A stretch of 64,000 nt of DNA from Methylomonas sp. AM2-LC (GCF_039904985.1 NZ_CP157005.1:1550001-1614000); one strand, 5' to 3'; positions 44,431 through 54,282 are shown, counted from the first letter of the stretch. Notes: generated by a model not told the origin, from the letters alone. Numbers and translations: made by a program.

Positions 44431-45401
44431 CTAAAGCTGGCCAGCCGCTACAATTACTGCCTGCCCCAGCGCCAATCCTCCATCGTTCATTGGATAGCGT
44501 TCCGACGATAGTACTGTTTTACCTTGCTGAACCAATTGTTATGTTAGTGATTCGAGCAGTAAGCGGTTTTGAAATACACCACTAACGCTTGGATTTCGGT
44601 CGCATTCAGTTGGGTGTAACAGGCTATAATATCGACATCACGACCCATAAGCGCAAATGGTTTGGCATAGCGGTGCTTGCGTTTTCTCAATTTGCTGACG
44701 GCATCAGCATCGGTTGCGTTACATGCCAGTTGAAAACCACCTAACCCTTTAATGGCTATGATATAACCTTGTCGAATTAGGCTGGCAGCCAAATTAAGCG
44801 GATCGTCGCTATCAAGTGTTTGACCCTTATGATCCTCCAGCCATAATTTTGGACCACAGTCTGGGCAGCAATTGGCTTGGGCGTGAAAGCGTCGATCGGC
44901 GGGATCTTCATATTCTGCCTGGCAGTGCGGGCACATCACAAATTCAGCCATACTGGTATAGCAGCGATCGTACGGCACTTGGCGAATAATAGATAGTCTG
45001 GGGCCGCAATGAGTGCAATTAGTGAACGGATAGCGATAGCGGCGGTTGTTGGGGTTTGAAATTTCGAGAAGGCAATCCGGGCAAGTAGCCGCGTCAGCGG
45101 CTATGGGTGTATTTGCATCACTATGCTGACTATCGATAATGCGAAATGCGTGGCTATGCGGCATTTCGTCCAGCGTTTGTACGTCTATGCTGTCTAATCA
45201 AGCCAGAGGCGGTAATTGTAGCGGTATTTGACGAATAAAAGCATCTAGGTCTGTCTCTGTGCCGAACGCATGAATCATCATCCCAAATCCATCATTCCAA
45301 ACTTCCCCTGTCACAGAGTATTGCTTGGCGAGATGCCAAATTGCTGGCCGGAAACCGACCCCTTGCACAACCCCACGTATCCAAATCGCCTTATCGGGCA
45401 T
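44431..45401 (-). pseudogene. hypF: Broken hypF (carbamoyltransferase for hydrogenase CN ligand)
   Basis: From ATG 45401 (MPDKAIWIRGVVQGVGFRP) the frame encodes an acylphosphatase-like domain, but stops at TGA (45198-45200) after LQLPPLA. In the same frame the homology continues (zinc-finger region [44 protein letters not shown], then the YrdC-like start [17 protein letters not shown]). After [14 protein letters not shown] sequence most of the YrdC and all the Kae1-like catalytic region is missing. The HypF C-terminus resumes in another frame: [13 protein letters not shown], a stop (TAA), then QQGKTVLSSERYPMNDGGL and ALGQAVIV to 44431. The remnant is about 1 kb against 2.3 kb for intact hypF. 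A single C-to-T change could explain the first stop. Confidence 0.9.
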
Positions 45402-46447
45402 CAGCAAATGCGCGGCAACTGCTCGCCAACTGGCCAATCGACAATACGCCGTCCGCCGAAAGCCGTGGTCATTTGCACGAGTCTATGTTTATCTTCGATC
45501 ACTACACCAATTTTCATGGCGTCTTGACCTAATGGATGTTGGCGCATAATTGCCAATAAACGGTCGGTAGCGGACGCTGAGCAAATGCATACCAGTTTAC
45601 CTTCGTTGGCAACATAAAGAGGATCCAGTCCAAGTATTTCGCAAGCCGCTTTCACTTCCGGCTTCATTGGAATACTGGCTTCATCAATCAGCATGCCAAC
45701 TCCAGATTGCTGAGCCAGTTCATTTAATGTAGTCGCCAAACCACCACGAGTTGGATCGCGCAAGCAATAGATATCGGCAGGCGCAGCGGCAACCATAACT
45801 TCAACCAGGGTATTCAGCGCGGCAGAATCAGAGACGATGCTGGTACCGAATTGCAGATTTTCGCGTCCGGCCATAATGGCGATGCCGTGATCACCAATCG
45901 AACCGTTAATGAGTATCGAGTAGCCAGGTCGCGCTCTATTACTTGAGATATTGACTCTTTCCGGCACTAATCCTATTCCAGTGGTAGTAATGAATACACC
46001 ATCACCCTTGCCGCGTTCCACGACTTTAGTATCACCTGTTACAATAGGCGTGCCCGTAGTGTGGGAAGCAGTCGCCATGCTGATAACAATTCTTTCCAGA
46101 TCTGCCAGTGGCAATCCTTCTTCAAGAATAAAGCCTGCCGCCAAATACAGCGGTTTCGCTCCAGACATAGCTACATCATTGACCGTGCCATATACCGCGA
46201 GCGAGCCTATATCCCCGCCCGGAAAAAACAGCGGCGAAATAACATGGCCGTCCGTGCTTATGACCAACCGCCCCGCCTTTGTAGTGAACATAGCCTGATC
46301 ATTGCCTTGTCTTAACAAGTCGTTATCGAAATGTTTGATAAATAATTCGTCAATCAGCTGAGCCATTGCTCGACCGCCGCCGCCGTGACTTAGGTCGACA
46401 TTGCCCGTGGATAGATCCAATTTAGAGGTATATGGTTTCATAGACAT
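45401..46447 (-). CDS. hypE: Hydrogenase maturation protein HypE
   Basis: This 348-residue protein dehydrates a HypF-made thiocarbamate on its C-terminal Cys to a thiocyanate, the source of the hydrogenase CN ligands. The ATP-binding start LSHGGGGRAMAQLIDELF, the core DPTRGGLATTLNELAQQSGV and the required C-terminal Cys in LPRIC are all present, so it looks functional. Its stop overlaps the hypF start by one base. Its partner HypF is broken in this locus. Confidence 0.95.
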   Translation of the reverse strand: MSMKPYTSKLDLSTGNVDLSHGGGGRAMAQLIDELFIKHFDNDLLRQGNDQAMFTTKAGRLVISTDGHVISPLFFPGGDIGSLAVYGTVNDVAMSGAKPLYLAAGFILEEGLPLADLERIVISMATASHTTGTPIVTGDTKVVERGKGDGVFITTTGIGLVPERVNISSNRARPGYSILINGSIGDHGIAIMAGRENLQFGTSIVSDSAALNTLVEVMVAAAPADIYCLRDPTRGGLATTLNELAQQSGVGMLIDEASIPMKPEVKAACEILGLDPLYVANEGKLVCICSASATDRLLAIMRQHPLGQDAMKIGVVIEDKHRLVQMTTAFGGRRIVDWPVGEQLPRIC

Positions 46448-46493
46448 TGGTTAATGCTTTGTTTTACTGGTATGTTGAAGAAAGGCAATATTA

Positions 46494-47606
46494 CTAATTG
46501 TTCTCTCTAAGCCGTCCATATGACCAATACGCAGCGCAAGCACCTTCCGACGATACCATACAGGAACCCATCGGATTTTCCGGGGTGCAGACTGTGCCTA
46601 GTAATTTGCAGTCCTTTGGCTTTTTAGCACCGCGCAAAATTGCTGGACATTCGCAACCCTTGACTTCGCTGGCCTGAATAGCGGGCATCTCGAAACGCCG
46701 TTCCGCATCGAAAGCGGCATATTCGGCTTTCAATTTCAAAGCACTATTGGGAATTAAACCCAATCCGCGCCATTCAAACTGAGGCCGCCGTTCAAAAACC
46801 TCATTAACCAAACCTTGCGCTTTTAGATTGCCATCGCGGGTTACCGCCCGGCTATATTCGTTTTCCACTTCATGTCGACCCTCGTTGATCTGGCGAATCA
46901 GCATCAACGCAGACTGCATTACATCCAGCGGTTCAAAGCCGGCGATAACGATCGGTTTAGCGTAATGATCGGCAAAAGTCTCGTAAGGCTTGCTGCCTAT
47001 CACGGAGCTGACATGCGATGGCCCGAGGAAGGCGTCTATGGCAACTGGCTCAGGTGCATCTAGAATTGCCTGCATCGCCGATGGCGTCAGCACATGGTTG
47101 CAGAATACCGAAAAATTGGTCAATCCTTCAGCCTGGGCCACTTTTATCGCAACAGCCGATGCTGGCGTCGTGGTCTCGAATCCAATCGCGAAAAATACTA
47201 CCTGTCGATGCGGATTGTCGCGGGCGATTTTCAACACGTCCTGAGTTGAGTAGACCATGCGAATATCACCGCCAGCAGCCTTGGCTTTCAGTAAATTGGT
47301 GCGACCAGTCGCTGGCACCCGCATCAGGTCGGCATAGGTGCAAAGAATAACGTCATGTCGTTCCACTAATTGAATTGCATTGTCGATGCGACCAATGGGC
47401 AACACGCAGACCGGACAACCAGGGCCATGGATAAATTCGACATTGCTTGGCATCAAGTCCTGTACACCGTAGCGAAAAATGGCATGGGTATGTCCTCCGC
47501 AAAACTCCATCAGCCGATAATGATGTTTGGGATCGACGGTTTGGGCGATAGTCTGAGCCAATAGCTTGGCCAGATCTTGCCTGCGAAACTCACTAATGTA
47601 TTTCAT
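46494..47606 (-). CDS. hypD: Hydrogenase maturation protein HypD
   Basis: This 370-residue iron-sulfur protein is the scaffold on which Fe(CN)2CO is built. Conserved elements: MEFCGGHTHAIFRYG, HGPGCPVCVLP, and the C-terminal cluster region CECPAILRGAKKPKDCKLLG, then TVCTPENPMGSC. It works with HypC. It overlaps hypC by four bases and is complete. Confidence 0.95.
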   Translation of the reverse strand: MKYISEFRRQDLAKLLAQTIAQTVDPKHHYRLMEFCGGHTHAIFRYGVQDLMPSNVEFIHGPGCPVCVLPIGRIDNAIQLVERHDVILCTYADLMRVPATGRTNLLKAKAAGGDIRMVYSTQDVLKIARDNPHRQVVFFAIGFETTTPASAVAIKVAQAEGLTNFSVFCNHVLTPSAMQAILDAPEPVAIDAFLGPSHVSSVIGSKPYETFADHYAKPIVIAGFEPLDVMQSALMLIRQINEGRHEVENEYSRAVTRDGNLKAQGLVNEVFERRPQFEWRGLGLIPNSALKLKAEYAAFDAERRFEMPAIQASEVKGCECPAILRGAKKPKDCKLLGTVCTPENPMGSCMVSSEGACAAYWSYGRLRENN

Positions 47607-47833
47607 GGCGTCGTCGTTAAACCTGCTTCGGCGAATAAAGCCAGTGTCTTAATGGCCTCGTCTTCGTTGATCTTATTCAGTGCATAGCCGACGTGAACTA
47701 GTACATAGTCTCCAACTTGAACGTCGTCAACCAGCGCTAGCGAGACTTCGACTTTGATATTATCAACGGACACGGTAGCCATTCCGGTATCGGCGTGGAT
47801 AATCTGAATTTGGGCTGGAAGGGCTAGGCACAT
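47603..47833 (-). CDS. hypC: Hydrogenase maturation chaperone HypC
   Basis: This 76-residue chaperone begins MCLALPAQIQ, with the required Cys2, and contains the OB-type core VGDYVLVHVGYALNKI. It carries iron to the large subunit together with HypD. It overlaps hypD by four bases. A second HypC-like protein, HupF, is encoded upstream in the hup genes. Confidence 0.93.
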   Translation of the reverse strand: MCLALPAQIQIIHADTGMATVSVDNIKVEVSLALVDDVQVGDYVLVHVGYALNKINEDEAIKTLALFAEAGLTTTP

Positions 47834-47863
47834 ATTAGTATTCTCGTTTTGCAGCGGCTATTA

Positions 47864-48664
47864 TTAATCATAAGCTATCCTTTGCAACTCCAACTCCACC
47901 CTCAACCATTTTAACCAATTCTCCATCCCCTCGCCGCTCTTAGCAGATAAGGATAACACTTTGATTTTTGGATTAACCTGTTTAGCATATTTGATACATT
48001 GCTCACTGTCGAAATCGAGATGCGGCAATAAATCGGTTTTATTCAAGATCATTAAATCTGCGGCATGGAACATATCTGGGTATTTGATTGGCTTATCTTC
48101 GCCTTCAGTGACCGAGAGGATCACCACTTTGTGTGCTTCACCCAAATCGAAGGCCGACGGACAGACCAAATTGCCGACATTTTCGATAAACAACAAACTG
48201 TGCAGTTGCGGATGCAAACTTTGTAAGGCATGACCAACCCTATGCGCATCCAGATGACAGCCTTTACCTGTATTGATTTGCAGTGCCTGGACACCAGTGG
48301 CGCGGATGCGGTCGGCATCGCGAGCGGTTTGCTGGTCGCCTTCGATCACCGCAATAGTTAATTCCTCTTTCAATCGGATGATGGTTTCGGTCAGTAGGGT
48401 GGTTTTGCCGGAACCAGGACTTGAGACTAAATTCAAGGCCAGTATACTGCGCTCGCTAAGATAGCGGCGGTTTTCGTCGGCATAGCGATTGTTCTTGGAC
48501 AGGATATCTTGTTCTATTTGCACCATTCGTGCCTGAGTTAGCCCTGGCGCATGAGAATGCTCGGCAGCATGGGAATGACCATGACTATCGTGAGCATGCT
48601 CATGATCGTGTTGTTCTTCGTGCGAGTGGTTATGACCCTCGCCGCAGCCGCAGATGCCACACAT
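47864..48664 (-). CDS. hypB: Hydrogenase nickel incorporation GTPase HypB
   Basis: This 266-residue GTPase delivers nickel. The N-terminus is [11 protein letters not shown], followed by a His-rich run up to about residue 40 that can store nickel. The P-loop is [12 protein letters not shown], with other GTPase motifs NVGNLVCPS and LNKTDLL. It overlaps hypA by one base. Length is typical for a His-rich HypB. Confidence 0.95.
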   Translation of the reverse strand: MCGICGCGEGHNHSHEEQHDHEHAHDSHGHSHAAEHSHAPGLTQARMVQIEQDILSKNNRYADENRRYLSERSILALNLVSSPGSGKTTLLTETIIRLKEELTIAVIEGDQQTARDADRIRATGVQALQINTGKGCHLDAHRVGHALQSLHPQLHSLLFIENVGNLVCPSAFDLGEAHKVVILSVTEGEDKPIKYPDMFHAADLMILNKTDLLPHLDFDSEQCIKYAKQVNPKIKVLSLSAKSGEGMENWLKWLRVELELQRIAYD

Positions 48665-49005
48665 TATTCTACCTCCAGTTCTTTAATTCGCATTTGATCA
48701 CCACCGACTATTTGTAATTGATGACTGCCACAGTGCGGGCATTCGTCATAAAGCTGTTCCACGAATACCTCGCGCGCGCAGGGCATGCACCATGCTTGAC
48801 CAGGAATATGGATAATTTCCAGTTTGGCTTGGTCGGCCACCGAGCCGTTGGTCACCACCTCGAAGCTGAAACGCATCGCATCAGGTTCGACGCCAGATAG
48901 TGCGCCGATTTCCAGCCACACGGTTTTAACTTTGTGGAACTGCTGCGCCTGCGCTTGTTGTTCTATAATTTGTAAAACACTCTCGCAGAGTGACATTTCA
49001 TGCAT
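48664..49005 (-). CDS. hypA: Hydrogenase nickel insertion protein HypA
   Basis: Start is the Met of [19 protein letters not shown] (49005, 113 residues), since HypA needs the nickel-binding His2; the longer upstream frame is not supported. Zinc cysteines are in CMPCAREVF and CPHCGSHQ. It hands nickel to the hydrogenase large subunit with HypB. The gene begins the hyp block immediately after hupK. Confidence 0.93.
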   Translation of the reverse strand: MHEMSLCESVLQIIEQQAQAQQFHKVKTVWLEIGALSGVEPDAMRFSFEVVTNGSVADQAKLEIIHIPGQAWCMPCAREVFVEQLYDECPHCGSHQLQIVGGDQMRIKELEVE

Positions 49006-49072
49006 GATGAATACCCAGGTAATATTTTCGACATTCTGATGCAAAGATGTGTACGCAGCCTATAACGTTAAG

Positions 49073-50248
49073 TTAAGCCATCCCATCAACGAGCATTAAA
49101 TCGTAAGCAACACAGGGATCAACTGCATTAATCAGCCATTCAGCTTGCCGCTGTAAGCCATCCATATCAGCCGCATGCAAACTTGTTAACCCTTTAGCAA
49201 CCACGCCATCAGGATGAAAATTCCACTCGGTCGGCGCGACGATACGGTAATCGTAAACCCTACCTTGGCAAAACTCCAGATTATGCATCAATAATCCACG
49301 TGCAGCCTGCACTTGCGCTAGTCCTATTCCTTCGAAGCCATAAGCCGATGATGCTGGCTCCATTGTCGATTCGCCGAATCTGCTGAGTTTCTGCACGTAA
49401 GCCGCCACTTCCTGCAAAAGGGCTACAAAGCGCACTAGCAAGCCATTGCCGTAACGACTTTGCAATTCGGCAATCAAAGGCCGCCAATTTTGCCGACCGA
49501 ACGGCGTCGATTCGTAACATAGCCCTTGCCATTGCGGTGCAAGACAAAATGCCTGTAAATCTTGTTGTTGCAATTGCAAATGTAAACTTTGACAATCAAG
49601 CGTTGGTAAACAAGCTACCTCGTTGCTACCTACAGCCTGCAAGCCCAAAAGATACAAATTGCCTAGCATGTGTGCAGACAATGCTTTACTTTGCTGTAGC
49701 CATTCAATCAACTGCTCTTCACTGTTTTGCCTTTGAAACTTAAGCATGCCACCATCGAAAACAGCGTTATCAATCAGTGCGCTAACCTCGTTTATCAAAA
49801 CACTCAGCCGTTTTCCATCAAAATCCAAGCGACTATCTAGGTTAAAGGCATTCCCCTCGCGGAATAAACAATGTTTGAACAAAGCATCGAATTTCAGTAG
49901 GGCCGCAACAGATTTTTTATCCTGCTGTTGACCGAATAACCCCGGCCAATCCAGCATTATCCGCCAAGCGTGTTCGCGCAAGGTTTCCAGTTGCACCAGC
50001 AGTTCACGTGCGGCATCTGCTTCAGGCTCGGCATCTAATCCCATCGCGGCGCGACAAGCCAGTAATGATGCATAGGCTTGAGTATTACCACACAGCGAAA
50101 ACAACATTGGCAAGGTAGACAGCAGTTGCTCTGGCGTTTTACCTATCAAGACCCGTGCGGCATCAGGTCTAGTCGAGACTATCCGAGCGCCGTTCGCGTC
50201 ACCGGCATGGTGAAACAACTCGATATGAATGGCGCCAGCGAGAGTCAT
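49073..50248 (-). CDS. hupK: HupK-like hydrogenase large-subunit maturation protein
   Basis: This 391-residue protein is a distant, non-catalytic relative of the large subunit. It ends VDPCVAYDLMLVDGMA, where a true large subunit has DPCxxC before the cleavage site; the second Cys is absent (Tyr), as in HupK/HoxV proteins. HupK is proposed to hold the iron-cofactor during transfer to HupL. It follows hupJ with no gap. Confidence 0.85.
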   Translation of the reverse strand: MTLAGAIHIELFHHAGDANGARIVSTRPDAARVLIGKTPEQLLSTLPMLFSLCGNTQAYASLLACRAAMGLDAEPEADAARELLVQLETLREHAWRIMLDWPGLFGQQQDKKSVAALLKFDALFKHCLFREGNAFNLDSRLDFDGKRLSVLINEVSALIDNAVFDGGMLKFQRQNSEEQLIEWLQQSKALSAHMLGNLYLLGLQAVGSNEVACLPTLDCQSLHLQLQQQDLQAFCLAPQWQGLCYESTPFGRQNWRPLIAELQSRYGNGLLVRFVALLQEVAAYVQKLSRFGESTMEPASSAYGFEGIGLAQVQAARGLLMHNLEFCQGRVYDYRIVAPTEWNFHPDGVVAKGLTSLHAADMDGLQRQAEWLINAVDPCVAYDLMLVDGMA

Positions 50249-50710
50249 TCAAGGTCCACCAAGATTGCCGCGCAACAAATCGCGGCGGCTGATCGCCCTT
50301 GGAGAGGGATTAGCCAACAAGTTTTGCAAGGCCGACTGCGCGGCGGTAAACGCGGCAGCTTGATTTTCAAACTCAAACATTGGTGAAAACAGAGAACACA
50401 CGCCATAATTGCCCAACTGAGCCTCGTGGGCAACGGTAAATTCAAAGCTACCGTAGGGAAAAGCTCGCTCAAACTTACTGCCGGGCAACTGCGTGATGCC
50501 AGCGTTATCTGCTCCAGGCATGAGCAGCAGATTCATGAACCATGGCGTTATCAATATTCCTAGCCAATCTTGATTGACACGCATGAAGCCAACCGCCTGC
50601 ACCCGCAGTACCGAATTTAACAGCGGCAAATCTTGCATGCGCGAGGTTAGGATGTAGTTAAAGGTCTGTTCAAGAACCAATCTGATATGTTCGCCATTTT
50701 GCCAAAGCAT
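50249..50710 (-). CDS. hupJ: HupJ/HybE-type hydrogenase assembly chaperone
   Basis: This 153-residue protein has the HupJ/HybE signature FMRVNQDWLGILITPWFMNL and the pattern LLPGADNAGI-like region. The family assists maturation or membrane delivery of the small subunit. It sits between hupI and hupK, two bases and none respectively, as in hupSLCDFGHIJK operons. Confidence 0.87.
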   Translation of the reverse strand: MLWQNGEHIRLVLEQTFNYILTSRMQDLPLLNSVLRVQAVGFMRVNQDWLGILITPWFMNLLLMPGADNAGITQLPGSKFERAFPYGSFEFTVAHEAQLGNYGVCSLFSPMFEFENQAAAFTAAQSALQNLLANPSPRAISRRDLLRGNLGGP

Positions 50711-50712
50711 TC

Positions 50713-50934
50713 TCAGTCTTCCATCACCAAGAAATCCTGTTTAGGCGAACCGCATTGCGGACAAGTCCAGTGATCTGGTAAATTCGCAAACGCCGTGCCG
50801 GGTAACACTTGCCAAACTGGGTCACCTTCCGTTGGGTCGTACACATGCCAACAGATTTTGCATTCCAACTTTGCTTCAGCTGGCAAACGCGAGTCATCAA
50901 CGCCATAAACACCTGCGAAGAACGCCTCGCTCAT
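50713..50934 (-). CDS. hupI: HupI rubredoxin
   Basis: Start is the Met of MSEAFFAGVYGVDDSRLPAE (50934, 73 residues); the longer frame runs back through hupH. The two rubredoxin Cys pairs are LECKICWHVYDPTEGD and HWTCPQCGSPKQDF. It donates electrons during assembly or activity of the oxygen-tolerant small subunit. It overlaps hupH by four bases. Confidence 0.93.
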   Translation of the reverse strand: MSEAFFAGVYGVDDSRLPAEAKLECKICWHVYDPTEGDPVWQVLPGTAFANLPDHWTCPQCGSPKQDFLVMED

Positions 50935-51776
50935 AGATAAACCTTCAATATTTCCTGCAAGCGTTGATAACTGTCGGTAATGTCTTCTGGGGAGGCACAA
51001 GCCACACTTGGCACATCGCTGACTTCCAATGTATTGAGAATTAAGGTGTCTTGCGAATTGAAATACTGTACCCACCAAACATTGCGCGTGCTGGTTGCTG
51101 TGATTCGGCAATTGCCGTAACCGCGCGACAAGATAGTTACCACTCCCATGCCCAGTCTTTGCTGCAAAAATGTCAAGTCCTGTTCGGTTTGTGGTAACAA
51201 GCTTAGGTTAATAATATGCGCCTCGTCTCCAGGTTGGTATTTTGTGATCTTAGCATTGAGTTCAGCCAGCAACGGCGGAGCGTTCATCACTCCGTCGGGC
51301 AATGCGCTCATATCGGTGTCTATTCGGGAGGAGGCATCGGCAAAAGCCAATTGGGCGACTTGGTGCGGAATAATGCCCACATCCAACGCATCGGATACGA
51401 TCTGCTTGCCATTCAACTGCTGTAAGCGCCATACGCCAGCCAGCACCGATTCCTGAATGCGCAATTTCTGCACACTGCCACAAATCATGCTAACTTCGCC
51501 TTCGCCGAGTAATTCATCAACAAAGCGGCGGTTAGTTTGGTCCAGTGTAATTAGATCGATTGCAGGGCTATTTGCCGGGTAATCAGCCAGATTCTGTTCC
51601 AATTGCAGAAACGTGGTTTTAGCCTGCGCCAAATCCGCGGTGTGTAAGTCCGACGAAATCTGCGGCATTCGGTAAGTAATCATTTCTTCAGGCATCGCCA
51701 GATATTCCAGCTCGACGCCGTCTTCCTCGGCAGGTTGACTGCCTTGGCCAAAAATAGGGAGGGATATTGAAGTCAT
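50931..51776 (-). CDS. hupH: HupH-like hydrogenase expression/assembly protein
   Basis: This 281-residue protein fits HupH/HyaF family length and order in the operon. Its N-terminus (PIFGQGSQPAEEDGVELEYL) and central GEGEVSMICGS match that family, which assists small-subunit processing. No enzyme motif is visible. It starts after a 302-base gap from hupG, so it may have its own promoter. Confidence 0.87.
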   Translation of the reverse strand: MTSISLPIFGQGSQPAEEDGVELEYLAMPEEMITYRMPQISSDLHTADLAQAKTTFLQLEQNLADYPANSPAIDLITLDQTNRRFVDELLGEGEVSMICGSVQKLRIQESVLAGVWRLQQLNGKQIVSDALDVGIIPHQVAQLAFADASSRIDTDMSALPDGVMNAPPLLAELNAKITKYQPGDEAHIINLSLLPQTEQDLTFLQQRLGMGVVTILSRGYGNCRITATSTRNVWWVQYFNSQDTLILNTLEVSDVPSVACASPEDITDSYQRLQEILKVYL

Positions 51777-52078
51777 GGTTTGAGTATTTATGTATTTAGT
51801 ATGTCTATCGGGTTTTTTGAATTGGGTTCGAGAAAAAACTCATTACTGGCAACGTAGGCTGAGTTACTCTATATTTCGCAATTATGTCTTTAGGTGAATC
51901 CAAGCTAAAAATTGGGTAATTACTCCTCTTAATACTCGGACACCCATTAGCTTAGTACTAGGTGGCAGTTTTTTATGCTCGGTTAGGTTACGATGCGTGT
52001 ATAAGCCAGCAATGCTTATAAGTATTTCAAATAGCACATCTAACCAACCCTAAGTTGAGTAATTACAAAAATTTAAAA
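51777..52078. other. Gap inside the hup gene block
   Basis: About 300 bases without a gene separate hupG from hupH, whereas neighbouring hup genes overlap or nearly touch. It is AT-rich, with no strong hairpin seen. It may hold an internal promoter; none was defined. Confidence 0.4.
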
Positions 52079-52498
52079 CTAAGCAAATCCACCGCAAATC
52101 TTTTCCAGATCAAATTTCGGTGGCTGACTAGGCTCGGCAGACAAGATGCGGGCAAACTCCTGACCGTATTCTGCCCAATCCTTGATGCCGGTAATCATGC
52201 CCAGAAATTCGCCATCTCTTAGAAATACTAGCGATGGCCAACTGGTAAAGCGGAATCTGGCTTGCAATTCGCGCTCGATGGATTGGGCGATCAACGCGCC
52301 TTGCAGCTTGTCGGCAAACACTTTCAATAACTCCGGAAGAATTACCGCCACGTCATGGCTTTCCGGAAACATTATCGGATCATTGGCAAAGAACAGTACC
52401 ACGTTGTGATGGCCGTGGACAAACAAATCGTAATTTTCGGCATTCAGTAGCGGCAAACCGTAACGGGTTTGTAGTTGTTCAAATAAGATTGGACTCAT
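52079..52498 (-). CDS. hupG: HupG/HyaE thioredoxin-like chaperone
   Basis: This 139-residue protein resembles HyaE/HupG: a thioredoxin fold lacking the CxxC active site, with FTSWPSLVFLRDGEFLGMIT. It is thought to bind the small subunit's Tat leader. It overlaps hupF by four bases. Confidence 0.87.
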   Translation of the reverse strand: MSPILFEQLQTRYGLPLLNAENYDLFVHGHHNVVLFFANDPIMFPESHDVAVILPELLKVFADKLQGALIAQSIERELQARFRFTSWPSLVFLRDGEFLGMITGIKDWAEYGQEFARILSAEPSQPPKFDLEKICGGFA

Positions 52499-52791
52499 GT
52501 GCGTAAAAACTCCGGTAATTTGGGTTCGCGGTCAACCAAGTCGGCAAATAAATGATCTAGGTCGGTTTCACCTTGCATAGCCAAGCGCATAGCTTCCAGC
52601 GCATCAGTAATTTGTTGTGCTTTCTCGGAACTCATTACTTCCCGCGCCGCATCCAGAAACACCAGCAACCAAGTTCCTTGCGGTTGTTCGCCGACCAGCA
52701 TCATGTCGATTTGGTGTAGTTCGCCGCGGTAAACGCAGAGGGCTGATTCACCACGCCGTTCGACCACTTGCATCGGTATTCCTATGCACAT
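52495..52791 (-). CDS. hupF: HupF, HypC-like hydrogenase chaperone
   Basis: This 98-residue protein begins MCIGIPMQVVE, with the Cys2 of the HypC family. It has a longer C-terminus than HypC. HupF stabilises HupL under oxygen in rhizobia. It overlaps hupD by one base and hupG by four. Confidence 0.9.
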   Translation of the reverse strand: MCIGIPMQVVERRGESALCVYRGELHQIDMMLVGEQPQGTWLLVFLDAAREVMSSEKAQQITDALEAMRLAMQGETDLDHLFADLVDREPKLPEFLRT

Positions 52792-53474
52792 TAATATTTT
52801 CCTCGGTAATCAATATCAACTTGCAGACTAGGCCGGTCGTTTACTTGCGGCAGGCGGACTTCAAATGCATCCGATTGCAGGATGCGTTCGTCACCTACTC
52901 GGCAGGCCAACTCGGCAGGTGGGCGTTCTTGTTCGTAGCGTTGCATGTCTAAGGCTTGATCTGATAAATCAACCGCTTTTTCAAGTGCTTCTGCACGAAT
53001 TTCGAATCCTTGCAGATAATTTAAGGCCATATCTATAGCTGGCTGAATTTGCGCTTTGACACTAGGTCTAAGGCTGCCACCATAATCATCTAACTCTTCC
53101 GGCTGAACACCAATCAGTAATAGATGTAGCGGATATTGACCCAGCATTTGTGCCGTAGCCAATACTTCCTGAAAGCCAGTTTGATGCAGGCTCATTTTTT
53201 TAGCACCGAGAAAACTGGGAACGTCATCATTTTCAACCCGCTTAAGGGTAGCCGGTGGCAGGCCGTAATCAACCGCATCAAATACCACCAATACCTGCGC
53301 TGCCTGCACATGCTCGACCAGATACATGCCTTGCGTACCGCCATCCAGCACGTTGACGTTATCTGGAAAGCGGTAGAATTTTTGTAGATGCTCAATCACC
53401 CTGACACCGAAACCTTCATCAGCCCAAAGTACATTGCCTATACCAAGCAATAAAATAGAAGGTGATGAAGTCAC
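52791..53474 (-). CDS. hupD: Hydrogenase maturation protease HupD
   Basis: Start is taken at GTG 53474 (VTSSPSILLLGIGNVLWADE, 227 residues), ten bases after GGAGG; a longer ATG frame is less likely. Nickel-sensing acidic residues are in NVLWADEGFGVRV, and the other conserved Asp and His are in VFDAVDYG and the later loops. It cleaves the C-terminal peptide of HupL after nickel insertion. The C-terminus is longer than in many relatives. Confidence 0.9.
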   Translation of the reverse strand: MTSSPSILLLGIGNVLWADEGFGVRVIEHLQKFYRFPDNVNVLDGGTQGMYLVEHVQAAQVLVVFDAVDYGLPPATLKRVENDDVPSFLGAKKMSLHQTGFQEVLATAQMLGQYPLHLLLIGVQPEELDDYGGSLRPSVKAQIQPAIDMALNYLQGFEIRAEALEKAVDLSDQALDMQRYEQERPPAELACRVGDERILQSDAFEVRLPQVNDRPSLQVDIDYRGKY

Positions 53475-53583
53475 AAGAATAAATCCTCCCCATAGGTTCT
53501 TAACGCAATAAAGCAAATCGGTGGTGATTGATACGCTGTAGAGTAACCGTGTCCCTTTTTAGCTCGAAAGGTTTTTGTATGTT

Positions 53584-54282
53584 TCAATGTGCATCATCCA
53601 CTGGTTTATCACTCTTGAAAGTGCGCCAGCCTGTGACTATCGTAGACAGCAGGCTTTGCCCGGACAATTTGTCTTCTCTCACTGCGACATAAATATGAAT
53701 TAGCACGAAACACACTATTATCCACATCACCAAATGATGCCAGCTATGTAAGCTCTGGCTATCGCCAAACAACGGCAACACCCAACTGCTGAATAAAACA
53801 TGAGCCCAACTGTTGGCACCAGCTCCCTCCCCGTATAATGCAAATCCCGTGATTATCATAAACAGTAATCCCCATACAAATACGAAATGCATGGATAGTA
53901 TCGCTAATGGATTATGGCCAATGTAACGGCGTGGCTCTTTTACCAAAAAGGTATACCAGAGAATTTCGTGCCAGACACCCTGCCAGAAATGCGCATTCAA
54001 CAACGGCGGCAAAAAAATTTGCCGTGCATGTTCGTTGCCGGCATAAGCCCAATAGGCACGAAACACCAAAGCAATGGCGATCAAATAGCCCGCGGCAAAA
54101 TGACCGAAACGGATATAGCCCATTAAAAAGTGTTCGGAGGCTTCGCCAGTCACAGAGGCTAATGGTTCGGCGATCAAATAACCAGTCGTAATCAGGGCAA
54201 CGATCAACAAAGCATTCAGGCTGTGCCAAACCCGGACAGGGATTTCGTAAACATAGACTGGCGACGGTGTGGACTCGCTCAT
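53584..54282 (-). CDS. hupC: Ni/Fe-hydrogenase b-type cytochrome subunit
   Basis: Start is the Met of MSESTPSPVYVYEIPVRVWH (54282, 232 residues). Four membrane helices carry haem-ligand His residues, in VRVWHSLNALL, YIRFGHFAAGYLIAI and SLHSWHHLVMWI. It anchors the hydrogenase and passes electrons to quinone. It overlaps a small membrane protein gene by four bases. Confidence 0.93.
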   Translation of the reverse strand: MSESTPSPVYVYEIPVRVWHSLNALLIVALITTGYLIAEPLASVTGEASEHFLMGYIRFGHFAAGYLIAIALVFRAYWAYAGNEHARQIFLPPLLNAHFWQGVWHEILWYTFLVKEPRRYIGHNPLAILSMHFVFVWGLLFMIITGFALYGEGAGANSWAHVLFSSWVLPLFGDSQSLHSWHHLVMWIIVCFVLIHIYVAVREDKLSGQSLLSTIVTGWRTFKSDKPVDDAH

